From the NCBI RefSeq assembly GCF_003253545.1, contig NZ_QKYV01000004.1:331787-395786 (forward strand): a DNA stretch of 64,000 bases, read 5' to 3'. This DNA is from Mesonia algae. GTDB lineage: Bacteria; Bacteroidota; Bacteroidia; Flavobacteriales; Flavobacteriaceae. A model generated the notes under the pieces. The model was not told where the DNA came from, did not search any database, and worked only from the letters and a program-made list of their open reading frames with translations. The stretch's first letter is position 1. Each line of letters starts with the position of its first letter. Below are positions 17,692 to 27,200 of this stretch, piece by piece. The position numbers and the translations under genes were made by a program.

Positions 17692-18303
17692 ATGTATCAA
17701 CCCAAACATTATAAGAAAGATGATATTCAATTTGCTCATCAACTTATAAAAGAAAATCCTTTTGGAGAGTTTGTTTTGATGGGAGACCATCTTTTAGCGA
17801 CCCATATTCCAATTTTAATAGATTCCTTTTCAACTAAATTTAGGCTATATTCTCACATTGCTAACCATAATCCACAATATGAATATTTAAAAGAGGGAAC
17901 AGAAGCATTATTGATCTTTAAAGGAGCTGATGCTTATATTTCCTCATCTTGGTATAGAGAAAAAGATATTAGTACCTGGGATTACTCTGCAGTACACATT
18001 AACTGCAAGATTAAATTACAAACTGAAAAGGAGTTGCGAGAATCTTTAAAAAATTTGGTACATCATTTCGAGAAAAAACAAGATTCTCCTTTAGAATATG
18101 ATGAGATTCCAAATCATATAATAGAAAGTCATATTTCTCAAATTACGGGTTTTTGGTGCGAACCTCAATCCGTAAAGGGTATAGGGAAATGGCATCAAAA
18201 ATCAGATAAAAAAGATATAGAAAACATTATAGGGAAGCTTCAAAAAGATGCTTGTCCACATACATCATTAATTAAAAATTTAAAAGACGAACATGGTTTG
18301 TGA
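17692..18303 (+). CDS. PaiB-like FMN-binding protein
   Basis: 203 residues with the split-barrel flavin-binding pattern of the PaiB family: the opening MYQPKHYKKDDIQFAHQLI, NPFGEFVL, HIPILID, RLYSHIANHNPQYEYL, DAYISSSWYREKDISTWDYSAVH, and the closing ITGFWCEPQSVKGIGKWHQ. The name transcriptional regulator comes from B. subtilis, where PaiB is a repressor; a flavin- or heme-related role fits the fold better. It overlaps the next gene by 11 bp, indicating translational coupling. Confidence 0.8.
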   Translation: MYQPKHYKKDDIQFAHQLIKENPFGEFVLMGDHLLATHIPILIDSFSTKFRLYSHIANHNPQYEYLKEGTEALLIFKGADAYISSSWYREKDISTWDYSAVHINCKIKLQTEKELRESLKNLVHHFEKKQDSPLEYDEIPNHIIESHISQITGFWCEPQSVKGIGKWHQKSDKKDIENIIGKLQKDACPHTSLIKNLKDEHGL

Positions 18304-18874
18304 AATTAAAAAACAAAGCGGAGCTGCATTTTCACTGAAAAAAGGAGAAAAACTAAAAGTGATTGATCCTAAAGGTGAACAAGTAAGTGATATGGTTTTA
18401 TTTAATGCTCACGATACGCGAGAAAAAATATCATCTGGTAAAACTTTAGATTTTCAGGAAAGCTTATTGATTACAAAAGGGGATTTTTTATGGTCTAACC
18501 GAAGTAATAAAATGATGAAAATTTTAGAAGATACTAATGGAAGAAATGATTTTTTGTTAGCTCCCTGCAGTCCTGAAACTTTTCAAATTATGTATGATAA
18601 CTCCAATTATCATCCAAGTTGTTTTGAAAATCTCTATGTGAATTTAGAGAAATTTAAAATTGAAAAAGACGATATTCCTACCGCCTTTAATATTTTTATG
18701 AATGTACAATGGGATAATAAAGGAGAATTAACTGTAGAAGCACCACTAAGTAAAGCGGGTGATTACATTGTTTTCGAAGCCTTAACGGATTTAATTGTGG
18801 CACTAACCGCATGTTCGGCAGAAGATAGTAATAATGGAAGTTTTAAACCTATTCATTATGAAATCTTAAGCTAA
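18293..18874 (+). CDS. DUF1989 / urea-carboxylase-associated family protein
   Basis: 193 residues of the DUF1989 family: GAAFSLKKGEKLKVIDPKGEQVSDMVLFN (about 10-38), FLWSNRSNKMM, LAPCSPETFQ, HPSCFENL, and the terminal AGDYIVFEALTDLIVALTACSAED, with conserved Cys and His residues that can hold a metal. Two DUF1989 proteins form carboxyguanidine deiminase in guanidine breakdown. With the GntA-like protein upstream, this hints at guanidino-compound metabolism, which is inference. Its start lies inside the end of the PaiB-like gene. Confidence 0.78.
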   Translation: MVCEIKKQSGAAFSLKKGEKLKVIDPKGEQVSDMVLFNAHDTREKISSGKTLDFQESLLITKGDFLWSNRSNKMMKILEDTNGRNDFLLAPCSPETFQIMYDNSNYHPSCFENLYVNLEKFKIEKDDIPTAFNIFMNVQWDNKGELTVEAPLSKAGDYIVFEALTDLIVALTACSAEDSNNGSFKPIHYEILS

Positions 18875-18895
18875 TATTCTCTATAATTTATTTCA

Positions 18896-19654
18896 TTATT
18901 TTAAAGTGGATACCATAAAACTAGGGTTCAAAAGATCTTCTTTATTATATTTTAAAGGTTGTTGATTTTCAGTACTTACGATATCGAGCTGCATTCCTCT
19001 TAAAATAGCGTGGGCTGCAGCGGTATCCCATTCCATTGTAGGAGAAAACCTAGGATATAAATCTGCTTCGCTATCGGCAATCAACATAAATTTAAGTGAA
19101 CTACCCATCGTAATAACTTCGGCATTTTCATAGTTAGATATATATGCTTTAGTTTCTTCGTTATGATGAGATCGAGAAGTTACTATTCTCACAATATCAG
19201 TTTCATTCTTAATTAATTTTAATTGATGTTCTGGGTCCATATTTTCATCCATGAACGCTCCCATTTCTTTTCCTCCAAAATAGAGTTTATCTAATACTGG
19301 TGAGAAAATTACCCCTAAAATAGGCTCATTATTATGCATTAAAGCAATGTTAACAGTAAACTCATCATTCTTTTTAATAAATTCCTTTGTTCCATCTAAA
19401 GGATCTACGAGCCAATAGTATTCCCAGTCTTTTCTTTCTGCATAAGAAACCTCTTCTCCGTCTTCCGACAAGATAGGAAAACCTGTTTCTAATAATTTAT
19501 TTTCAATGGCACGATGCGCTTTTAAATCGGCTTGATTTAATTCATCATCATTTTTTATAGTTTCAAATTCATCTGAATTATAAATTTCTAAGATTGCAAT
19601 TCCAGCATCTCTTGCTGCATCGATCATTGTAGGTAAATACTTTTTAATCTCCAT
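18896..19654 (-). CDS. cysQ: 3'(2'),5'-bisphosphate nucleotidase (CysQ-like)
   Basis: 252 residues of the inositol-monophosphatase superfamily: Lys/Asp/Asp region DELNQADLKAHRAIE (37-51), SEDGEE (63-68), the metal-binding WLVDPLDGTKEFIKK (81-95), and the C-terminal MEWDTAAAHAIL motif. CysQ removes the 3'-phosphate from PAP/PAPS, recycling products of sulfate assimilation, and needs Mg2+. No sulfur genes are adjacent. Convergent with the DUF1989 operon. Confidence 0.85.
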   Translation of the reverse strand: MEIKKYLPTMIDAARDAGIAILEIYNSDEFETIKNDDELNQADLKAHRAIENKLLETGFPILSEDGEEVSYAERKDWEYYWLVDPLDGTKEFIKKNDEFTVNIALMHNNEPILGVIFSPVLDKLYFGGKEMGAFMDENMDPEHQLKLIKNETDIVRIVTSRSHHNEETKAYISNYENAEVITMGSSLKFMLIADSEADLYPRFSPTMEWDTAAAHAILRGMQLDIVSTENQQPLKYNKEDLLNPSFMVSTLK

Positions 19655-20077
19655 AATTATAATTCAGTTAAAATTATTAATTAAATTTATAGGTAAACCT
19701 TAAACATGGGTGATTTAAGGTATTCATCAAAAGTACAGAAACTTTTCTAGGATCATCTCTAATAGTTTTATCGTGTTAGGATAAAGTTGTAAAATGTTAA
19801 TAATTGATACTTAGACTTATAAGAAATCACGTTTTGGTACTTTTTAAATTTCAAGTAAAAATAAATTTAATTGGATAATTAGATAACTTAAAACACATTC
19901 TTTATAACACAAAAGAAACTTTTTAAGTGTTTAAAAATCAAAATGTTAAAGCTTATTTAATTAGAAGGTTAGAAAGAGGGGGAAGTAATATTTTAGCTTT
20001 AAAAAAACTTATTTTAGAAATTATTAAGCTCAATTTCTAAGTAATAGTTTTTTATCAACTAATGCTATTTTAAACGA
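19655..20077. other. 423-bp intergenic region
   Basis: AT-rich sequence between divergent cysQ and the PLP enzyme gene, so both promoters are expected here. No repeat, hairpin or small gene stood out. Confidence 0.5.
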
Positions 20078-21535
20078 ATGAAAAATAATATTCCCCCTTT
20101 GCCACCCATCACCTCACAATGGATTCATCGCATTGCAGATAACTATGATTTACAAAAAGAGTTAATTGATACTTATGAATCACCTTTAAATATTCATCAC
20201 TTGGAATCATTTAAAACCAATCTTGCGGAATATCATTCTATATTAAACGCTTATGATTTTAAAAGCAAAATATATTATGCAAGAAAAGCTAATAAATGCA
20301 GTACGCTGGCTTCTGTAGCATTTGAAAATGGGTTTGGGATAGATACAGCCAGTTATACAGAGCTCAGACAATGCTTAGATTTAAATATCAATCCGCAAGA
20401 CTTAGTTGTTACGGCTGCTATAAAAAATGACAAGTTATTAAGGCTCGCAATTACTAATAGAGTTTTAATAATTATTGACAATAAAGATGAAGCAGATTTA
20501 ATTTTAAAAATTGCAGAAGAAGAGAATTGTCAAGCACAAGTGGGGTTTAGAGTTAGTGGGTTTGAGTATAAAGATCATAAACTTAAAAGCAGGTTTGGTT
20601 TTGATATAGATGAAGTAGGGGGCTTCATTATAGAATTTTTCAATTCAGAAGAGGTTACTGAATACGTAAATTTTGAAGGTTTCCACTTTCATTTAGATGG
20701 TTATGATCCTCAACAAAGAGGCGCGGCTCTGCATCAAACTTTAGATTTGATTGAAACACTTATTACCTATGATTTTAATCCCAGCTTTGTGGATATTGGG
20801 GGAGGAATATTGATGAACTACCTAGAAAAAGAAGATTTTTGGATTGAATTTCAAAAACAATTAAAAAAGGCTGTATTAGGAAAACGAGAAGCTATTACGT
20901 ACCAAAACAATGGTTTAGGTTTTAATAATAGAAACGGAGAGATTGAGGGAGGCTTAAAGACATACCCGTATTATAACGATACTACGAAAGAGGAATTCTT
21001 AAAAAATGTATTAGAGATCGCGTACGTACATAGAAAACCTGTTTCCTATCGTTTACAAGAGCTAGATATAGAATTAAGATTAGAACCTGGTCGCAGTTTA
21101 TTAGATCAAGTTGGTGTGACTATTGCGCGAGTAGCGCATCGCAAAAAGGATGTAGATGGAAATTTTTTAGTAGGTTTAGAGATGAACATGACTCAAATGG
21201 CAAGCTCTAGCGAAGATTTTCTTTTGGACCCCATAGTTTCTTACAAGAATAGAAAAACTGAAGAGGAAAGCGTTGAAGTTTACTTTACTGGCGCCTATTG
21301 TTTAGAAAGAGATTTTATACTTAAGCGAAAAATTAGCTTACCAAAGCTTCCAGAAATAGGAGATTTTGTTATTTTTATAAATACAGCTGGTTATATGATG
21401 CATTTTTTTGAAACTGAAGCTCATCTTTTTAAGCTGTCACAAAATGTTTTTGTAAATAACGTAGAGGATAAAATTAGTTTATTAGATTTTTATAGGGACG
21501 AAAATAATTTAGAAACGAAACATATTTATTTATAA
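20078..21535 (+). CDS. PLP-dependent decarboxylase, alanine-racemase fold (Y4yA-like)
   Basis: 485 residues of fold-type III PLP enzymes. The probable PLP lysine is Lys70 in KIYYARKANK; other landmarks are HFHLDGYD (substrate/PLP His), VDIGGGILMNY (phosphate-binding Gly loop), ELRLEPGRS (near 342-350) and YFTGAYCLERDF towards the C-terminus. The overall shape and long N-terminus match the Y4yA group, distant from LysA diaminopimelate decarboxylases. Its substrate is unknown; ornithine, arginine or diaminopimelate relatives are possible. The AraC gene begins 1 bp after the stop, indicating one transcript and probable local control. Confidence 0.78.
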   Translation: MKNNIPPLPPITSQWIHRIADNYDLQKELIDTYESPLNIHHLESFKTNLAEYHSILNAYDFKSKIYYARKANKCSTLASVAFENGFGIDTASYTELRQCLDLNINPQDLVVTAAIKNDKLLRLAITNRVLIIIDNKDEADLILKIAEEENCQAQVGFRVSGFEYKDHKLKSRFGFDIDEVGGFIIEFFNSEEVTEYVNFEGFHFHLDGYDPQQRGAALHQTLDLIETLITYDFNPSFVDIGGGILMNYLEKEDFWIEFQKQLKKAVLGKREAITYQNNGLGFNNRNGEIEGGLKTYPYYNDTTKEEFLKNVLEIAYVHRKPVSYRLQELDIELRLEPGRSLLDQVGVTIARVAHRKKDVDGNFLVGLEMNMTQMASSSEDFLLDPIVSYKNRKTEEESVEVYFTGAYCLERDFILKRKISLPKLPEIGDFVIFINTAGYMMHFFETEAHLFKLSQNVFVNNVEDKISLLDFYRDENNLETKHIYL

Positions 21536-21536
21536 A

Positions 21537-22547
21537 ATGAGAAGTATTCACGTAAAATCCTTACCTTTTAAAGATGTCATTAGAGAAATATCAGAAGCAT
21601 TTCATACTAATTTCAGTGAAAAATGTGAAGAATATTATTTGGGTATTCCCGAAGAATTTGGTGAAGGAATAATTCGAGGTATTAATTTTAGTAACGGATT
21701 GGGAATCATTATTTATGATTGTGTATTTACTGAAGAAACAGAAATTAGATTCACTAAAAATGATATACATCCTGTAAAATATCTTTATACCGCTGAAGGA
21801 GAATTGAATCATCGTTTTGCTGATGAGGAGGAAGAACATCAATTAAATAAATATGAATGTGCTATCGTTTCTAGCCAAGGGCACAAAGGTCATGTAATAA
21901 ATTTTAAAGCAAATGAAAAAACGTATGTTTTAAGCCTTGAAATTGATCGGAAACGTTTTTTTTCTAAATTAGAATGTGAATTGACAGAGTTAAGTGAAAA
22001 ATTAAAATCCCTTTTTTTAGATACAAATGCCTCCAATTCCTTTTACCACAAAGGTTATTACAGTATTGCTTTTGATCAACTAATGGCATCTCTAAATGAC
22101 CATGACGGAGAAATGATGGTGCGTAAACTTTTTTTAGAAGGGAAAGCTCTAGAGATTTTTATAAAACAAATAATATTATTTGATGATGACTTAAAATCTG
22201 AATCTACAAAATCACTTCTTAGAAAAAGTGAATTATTTACCATAAGAGAGAGTGCAAATTACATTAATGAAAATTTAGAAAAAAACATCACCATAAAAGA
22301 TTTAGCAAGGGATTTCGGACTTAATCCCAATAAATTACAAGCAGGATTTAAGTTTCTTTTCCGCTTGACGGTGAATGAATACATTATGCAACAACGTATG
22401 TTGAAAGCTTCTACTTTGCTGAAAACTACCGATCACAGTTTAAGTCAGATTGCCGAAGCGATTAGCATTTCTAGCAAAAGCTATTTTTCTAAGAGCTTTA
22501 AAAAACATTTTGGAGTACTTCCGTCAGAATATTTGAATAAAAATTAA
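21537..22547 (+). CDS. AraC-family transcriptional regulator, paralogue
   Basis: 336 residues: an N-terminal sensor domain and C-terminal double HTH (ITIKDLARDFGLNPNKLQAGF and LSQIAEAISISSKSYFSKSF, residues about 245-335). It is a sister of the regulator at 13157-14173, with shared 'GEGII', 'LNPNKLQ.GFK' and 'YFSK' blocks. Placed immediately after the PLP decarboxylase, so it probably controls that gene. Confidence 0.85.
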   Translation: MRSIHVKSLPFKDVIREISEAFHTNFSEKCEEYYLGIPEEFGEGIIRGINFSNGLGIIIYDCVFTEETEIRFTKNDIHPVKYLYTAEGELNHRFADEEEEHQLNKYECAIVSSQGHKGHVINFKANEKTYVLSLEIDRKRFFSKLECELTELSEKLKSLFLDTNASNSFYHKGYYSIAFDQLMASLNDHDGEMMVRKLFLEGKALEIFIKQIILFDDDLKSESTKSLLRKSELFTIRESANYINENLEKNITIKDLARDFGLNPNKLQAGFKFLFRLTVNEYIMQQRMLKASTLLKTTDHSLSQIAEAISISSKSYFSKSFKKHFGVLPSEYLNKN

Positions 22548-22576
22548 TAGATAACCAATCTTAAACAATGTAAATT

Positions 22577-22735
22577 ATGAAAAAAGAAAAAGACTCTAAT
22601 TACAGAGATGGAGAAGATGAAATTAAATCTATGGAAAACAACATAAAAAATACAAATTACTTCGGAATTGTGTTGGGTGTTGTGATAGTTCTTTTATTAG
22701 TTATTCTTGGCGCTTACTTTTTAGGATTTTTATAA
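22577..22735 (+). CDS. 52-residue single-pass membrane protein
   Basis: Starts at ATG 22577 and ends at 22735. An acidic/basic N-terminal half (MKKEKDSNYRDGEDEIKSME) leads into one strong membrane helix (IVLGVVIVLLLVILGAYFLG). It is a tail-anchored type of topology. No known family; the clear soluble-then-hydrophobic design and AraC gene 29 bp upstream support it being real. Confidence 0.55.
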   Translation: MKKEKDSNYRDGEDEIKSMENNIKNTNYFGIVLGVVIVLLLVILGAYFLGFL

Positions 22736-22866
22736 AATAACTATTTAATTTGCTTACTGCTAATTAATTAACGGATTATGTTAGCGCTTGATAAATTATT
22801 TCATTAGTTTGAAATAATGCGTTATCTCATTTAATTAACGCTTCATAAATAATTAAAATTAAGTAT

Positions 22867-23310
22867 ATGCGTGATCCAGAAATAGCAAGAAATATTAATA
22901 AATTAATCAAGGTTAATGAAGATGCAAGTGAGGGATTTCTTTTAGCTGTTGAAAAAACCAAATCAGAAAAACTTATAAGGTACCTTAATAGTCAAGCTGA
23001 AGAACGACAAAATTTTGCAGATCAATTGTCTGTTAAGCTTAGGGCTTATTATCCTAATGAAAAAGTTAATGATACTGAAAATATTTCAGTTAACCTATAT
23101 CAGAATTTGCAGGAACTAAAAGGCAACCTTACTGACAAAATTATTTTAGATAAATATAATCAAGCTGAAACACAAAGTATAGAAGAGTATGAGAAAATTT
23201 CAGTGCTTTTTACTGATGTAGGTCATAAGATAAATGAGCTTATGAATCATCAAAAAGTAAAAATTGAGCAATCATTGAGTGATGTCAAAAATATGGAATT
23301 TAAGGGTTAG
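22867..23310 (+). CDS. DUF2383 four-helix-bundle protein (ferritin-like)
   Basis: 147 residues, nearly all helical, with the DUF2383 (PA2169-type) pattern: paired N-terminal helices (NINKLIKVNEDASEGFLLAV), a Gln-rich second helix (YLNSQAEERQNFADQLSVKL) and C-terminal helices ending MNHQKVKIEQSL. A ferritin-like fold is known for the family; the role is thought to be stress related. A decayed relative lies at 62576-63018, on the other side of the metal island. Followed by a terminator at 23421. Confidence 0.8.
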   Translation: MRDPEIARNINKLIKVNEDASEGFLLAVEKTKSEKLIRYLNSQAEERQNFADQLSVKLRAYYPNEKVNDTENISVNLYQNLQELKGNLTDKIILDKYNQAETQSIEEYEKISVLFTDVGHKINELMNHQKVKIEQSLSDVKNMEFKG

Positions 23311-23420
23311 AAAATATCTTATAACGTTTTTCTAATCTGTTTTGAACGTTTTCAGTTCATTAAATATAAAAACCTTAGATTTATTGTCGCCTTAGATAAT
23401 TTTCCACGTGAGGTTAAAGC

Positions 23421-23452
23421 AAAAAGAATAATCATTTGATTACTCTTTTTTT
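23421..23452 (+). terminator. rho-independent terminator after DUF2383 gene
   Basis: AAAAAGAATAATCA pairs with TGATTACTCTTTTT (one mismatch) around a short TT loop and is followed by a T run. It closes the stress-gene region before the metal island. Confidence 0.7.
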
Positions 23453-23679
23453 AAAAGTCGGGATGAGAGGATGATGAAACACCTCTCGAACTCCTTTATT
23501 TTAAAGGGTTTCAAGTTTTTAGTAATTTTGAACTCACGATTAACTCAAAATATATTTTAGAACGTATTGTATTAATTTGTAACTTAAGTAAAGTTCGTTT
23601 AACTAAAATAAAGAAAAAAAGTCATTTTAATTGAATGTTGATTAATTTGTTTTAAATCCTATTTTCATGTCAACGTATT

Positions 23680-23715
23680 TTGCACAACCATTGCATTTGA
23701 TAATTTGTATATTTG
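23680..23715 (+). promoter_or_regulatory. promoter and candidate metal-regulator operator of the first RND operon
   Basis: TATATTTG at 23708-23715 fits the Bacteroidota -7 element TAnnTTTG and sits 10 bp before the ATG at 23726, so the message would be almost leaderless. Upstream are TTGCACAAC (23680-23688) and TTGCATTTG (23691-23699), starting exactly 11 bp apart. The same 9-mer, with the same 11-bp spacing to a second TTGC half-site, occurs at 30948. Confidence 0.55.
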
Positions 23716-23725
23716 TATAAATTAT

Positions 23726-24121
23726 ATGAAAATATTTGTTTCCATATCAATGTCTATTTTATTCTTTTTTCAAGGGATAAGTATAGATATGGACTTTTGT
23801 GGGCCAATTAAAGAAATTTCAAATATAATAACCCATTATGAAGACCATAAAGTTTATGGCGACTCTTTCTTTGAATATGTAGTTGAAGATTACATTGACA
23901 ACGATGCTAAAAATGAAGAGCATCATCATAATCCAGATAATGAGAATACACCAGTCCATTCCCATAATCAGTGTTGCCACCCTTTGGTGTTAATTATTGC
24001 TAACAATAATTTGGCTTTAAACAATCGACTAAAGTTTGAAGAGAAAAAACAATATAATTTACATAATGTAAACTTCACTTCCAGATACTTGGAATCACTT
24101 TTCCAACCACCTAAAGTATAA
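23726..24121 (+). CDS. small secreted His/Cys protein preceding CzcA
   Basis: 131 residues from ATG 23726; an upstream in-frame TTG would overlap the promoter. It has a signal peptide (MKIFVSISMSILFFFQGIS), an N-terminal MDFCGP, a His/Glu/Asp-rich middle (KNEEHHHNPDNENT, VHSHNQCCHP) and a QPPK ending. The spaced Cys, Cys-Cys and Pro-Pro layout resembles the HYC_CC_PP family, of which a clear member lies at 33772. Probably a periplasmic metal-binding accessory of the pump encoded 92 bp downstream. Confidence 0.65.
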   Translation: MKIFVSISMSILFFFQGISIDMDFCGPIKEISNIITHYEDHKVYGDSFFEYVVEDYIDNDAKNEEHHHNPDNENTPVHSHNQCCHPLVLIIANNNLALNNRLKFEEKKQYNLHNVNFTSRYLESLFQPPKV

Positions 24122-24212
24122 TTCAGTTTTTATAGGATTCCTATATCTTTTTTTAATGTTTTCTCTTTAAGGAAAGCATTTGCATTTTTTTAACTGAATT
24201 AATACATTTTCT

Positions 24213-27200
24213 ATGATTAACAAAATCATTGATTTTTCAATCAATAACAAATTCATTATTGGCCTATTTACCTTGACCCTTATAGGAGTTGGTATTTGGT
24301 CAATGGCAACCGTGAACCTTGGTTCGGTGCCAGATATTACCAATAACCAGGTTCAAGTAATTACGCAATCGCCCAATCTGGGAACAGAAGATATTGAACA
24401 GTTCGTAACCTATCCCGTCGAACTATCTATGGGTAATTTACCAGGCGTCACAGAAATAAGATCTATCTCACGCTTTGGACTTTCCGTAGTTACTATCGTT
24501 TTTGAAGACGATATGGGAACCTATCTTCCTCGACAGCTGGTACAGGAAAAACTCAACGACCTGGGTGAATCCATTCCTGAAAAATTTGGAAGCCCATCAA
24601 TGGGTCCCATTTCTACTGGATTAGGTCAAATTTATGAATACACTATAAAGCCACAAGAAGGTTTTGAAACCAAGTATTCACCTATGGAACTGCGCACAGT
24701 ACAAGACTGGGTCATCAAACGACAACTTACACTATTGGAAGGCGTAGTAGAGGTTAATTCTTTCGGTGGTAGTATCAAGCAATACGAAGTTGCTGTCAAT
24801 CCAGAGAAGTTAAACAGTATGGGAATCAGTATCTCACAAGTATATGAGGCTCTCGCTCGGAATAATGTGAATACAGGTGGTGCTTATATCGAGAAAAATA
24901 AAATGTCAAATTTTATAAGAGGCGAAGGACTTATTCGCTCTTTGGAAGACATTGAAGATATTTCGATTACTAACGAGGGCAACATTCCCATAACTATTGG
25001 AGATGTGGCAACGCGTGTCCATTTTGGGAGTCAAGTACGTTATGGTGCATTTACACAAGACGGCAAAGAAGCTGTTGGCGGTATGATAATGATGCTCAAG
25101 GGTTCTAATCCTAATGCAGTTATTCAAAATGTAAAGGATCGTATGGCAGAAATTGAAAAGTCTTTGCCAGAAGGTCTAACTATCGCCCCAATAATTGATC
25201 GTAGTGAACTAATTGCCAGAACTACAGATACAGTGAAAACCAATTTGCTGGAAGGTGCCCTTATCGTAATTTTTGCCCTGGTTTTTTTGCTAGGGAGTTT
25301 AAGAGGTGGTATCATAACAGCCACGACCATACCGTTGTCCTTACTTTTTGCATTTATCTTAATGAAGCAATTTAATGTTTGGGCAAACTTAATGAGTTTG
25401 GGAGCTATTGATTTTGGGATCATCATAGATGGTGCCGTGATTATTATTGAAGGAACGGTGTATGAGATCCAAAAACGAATTAGGTCTGGCAAGTTAAAAT
25501 TCAATCAAGGCGTGATGGATAAAGTAGCTTATGATGCAGGAAGCACGATGATGGGTTCTGCCTTTTTCGGACAAATCATTATTCTCATAGTTTTCACACC
25601 TATACTTTTTCTAACTGGTGTAGAAGGTAAAATGTTTAAGCCTATGGCATACACCTTTGGGTTTGCAATGATTGGTGCTATAATCCTGTGTCTTACGTAT
25701 GTACCAATGATGTCTGCACTTTTAATGAAACCAGTTCAAAATACCAAAAACTGGTTTGGCAGGTTTGAACGATGGCTTGAAAAAATAAGTGATAAAATTA
25801 TAGGTGCTATTCATAGTGCATATATGCCTTTATTAAAAGGCGCACTGCGGCTTAAGCTTATCGTGCTTTCATCTGCTGCTGTTCTGCTTATTATTGCTGG
25901 ATTCATATTTTCTAATATGGGTGGAGAATTTGTGCCACAGCTCGACGAAGGAGATTTGGCAATGCAGGCGCTCATAAGACCAGGAAGTTCACTATCAGAA
26001 TCCATTGAAGTTTCTAAAAAGATAGAAACGATTTTATTAGAAAGTTTCCCTGAAATTAAAACAGTTACAGCACGTATAGGTGTAGCCGATATCCCCACGG
26101 ATCCTATGCCTATGGATATTGCAGATATGTACATCATTCTCAATAAAGATATGGACGAGTGGACAACAGCTTCTAGTAAAGAAGGTTTGATAGATGCCAT
26201 TAGAGACAAATTAGATGAAGAACTCGTAGGTGTAAATTTAGTTTTTACCCAACCGGTTGAGTTGCGATTTAACGAGTTGTTAGAAGGTGTTAGAGAAGAT
26301 ATTGCGGTAAAACTATATGGCGAAGATTTAGAGGTATTATCAGAAAAAGTTCAAGAAATGGCGGCTATTATACAGACTGTTCCTGGCGCTGGCGATGTGA
26401 GTGCAGAACGTACAGCTGGATTACCACAGATGACCGTAAAATATAGACGAGATAAAATGGCACAATATGGACTGGATATTCAAAAAGTAAATGATTACAT
26501 AAGTACTGCATTTGCAGGAGGTACGGCTGGTGTCATCTTTGAAGGAGAGAAACGATTTGATCTCGTGGTACGATTTGATGAAAGCCATAGAAAAAGTATA
26601 GATGACCTACGCAATATGTACTTCGATCTTAATGATGGCAATCAGGTACCCATTATCGAAATAGCCGAAATTGAATATGTCCCTGGACCTATGCAAATCT
26701 CACGTGACAATACGTATAGAAGAACCTACGTAGGTGTAAATGCTCGAGGCAGGGATGTGGAATCTGTAGTAAAAGATATTCAGCAAAAATTAGATGAAGA
26801 ATTGGACTTGCCATCAGGCTATTATATTACCTATGGTGGCGAGTTTGAAAACTTACAAAGTGCAAAGGATCGTTTGATAATCGTTGTGCCAATCGCCCTG
26901 TTTTTAATATTTATACTGCTGTACTTTGCCTTAAAATCCTTTTCACAATCGCTAATGATTTACATAGCGATTCCCTTGGCGGCCATTGGTGGTGTGTTTG
27001 CTCTATGGCTTCGAGATATGCCATTTAGTATTTCGGCAGGTGTAGGATTTATTGTGCTATTTGGTGTCGCGGTTCTTAACGGGCTGGTACTTATAAACCG
27101 ATTTAATTCCTTAAAAGAAGAAGGTGTTATAAGCATAAAGGATCGAATATTTCAAGGGACTAAAGAACGTATTCGTCCCATTATGCTCACGGCCACCACA

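Larger units (their letters stand above)
23311..23725. other. intergenic boundary between host-like region and metal island
   Basis: 415 bp that hold a terminator (23421-23452) and the promoter/operator of the first island gene (23680-23715). Beyond this point the codon use becomes visibly richer in G and C. No integrase, att repeat or tRNA was seen here. Confidence 0.5.
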
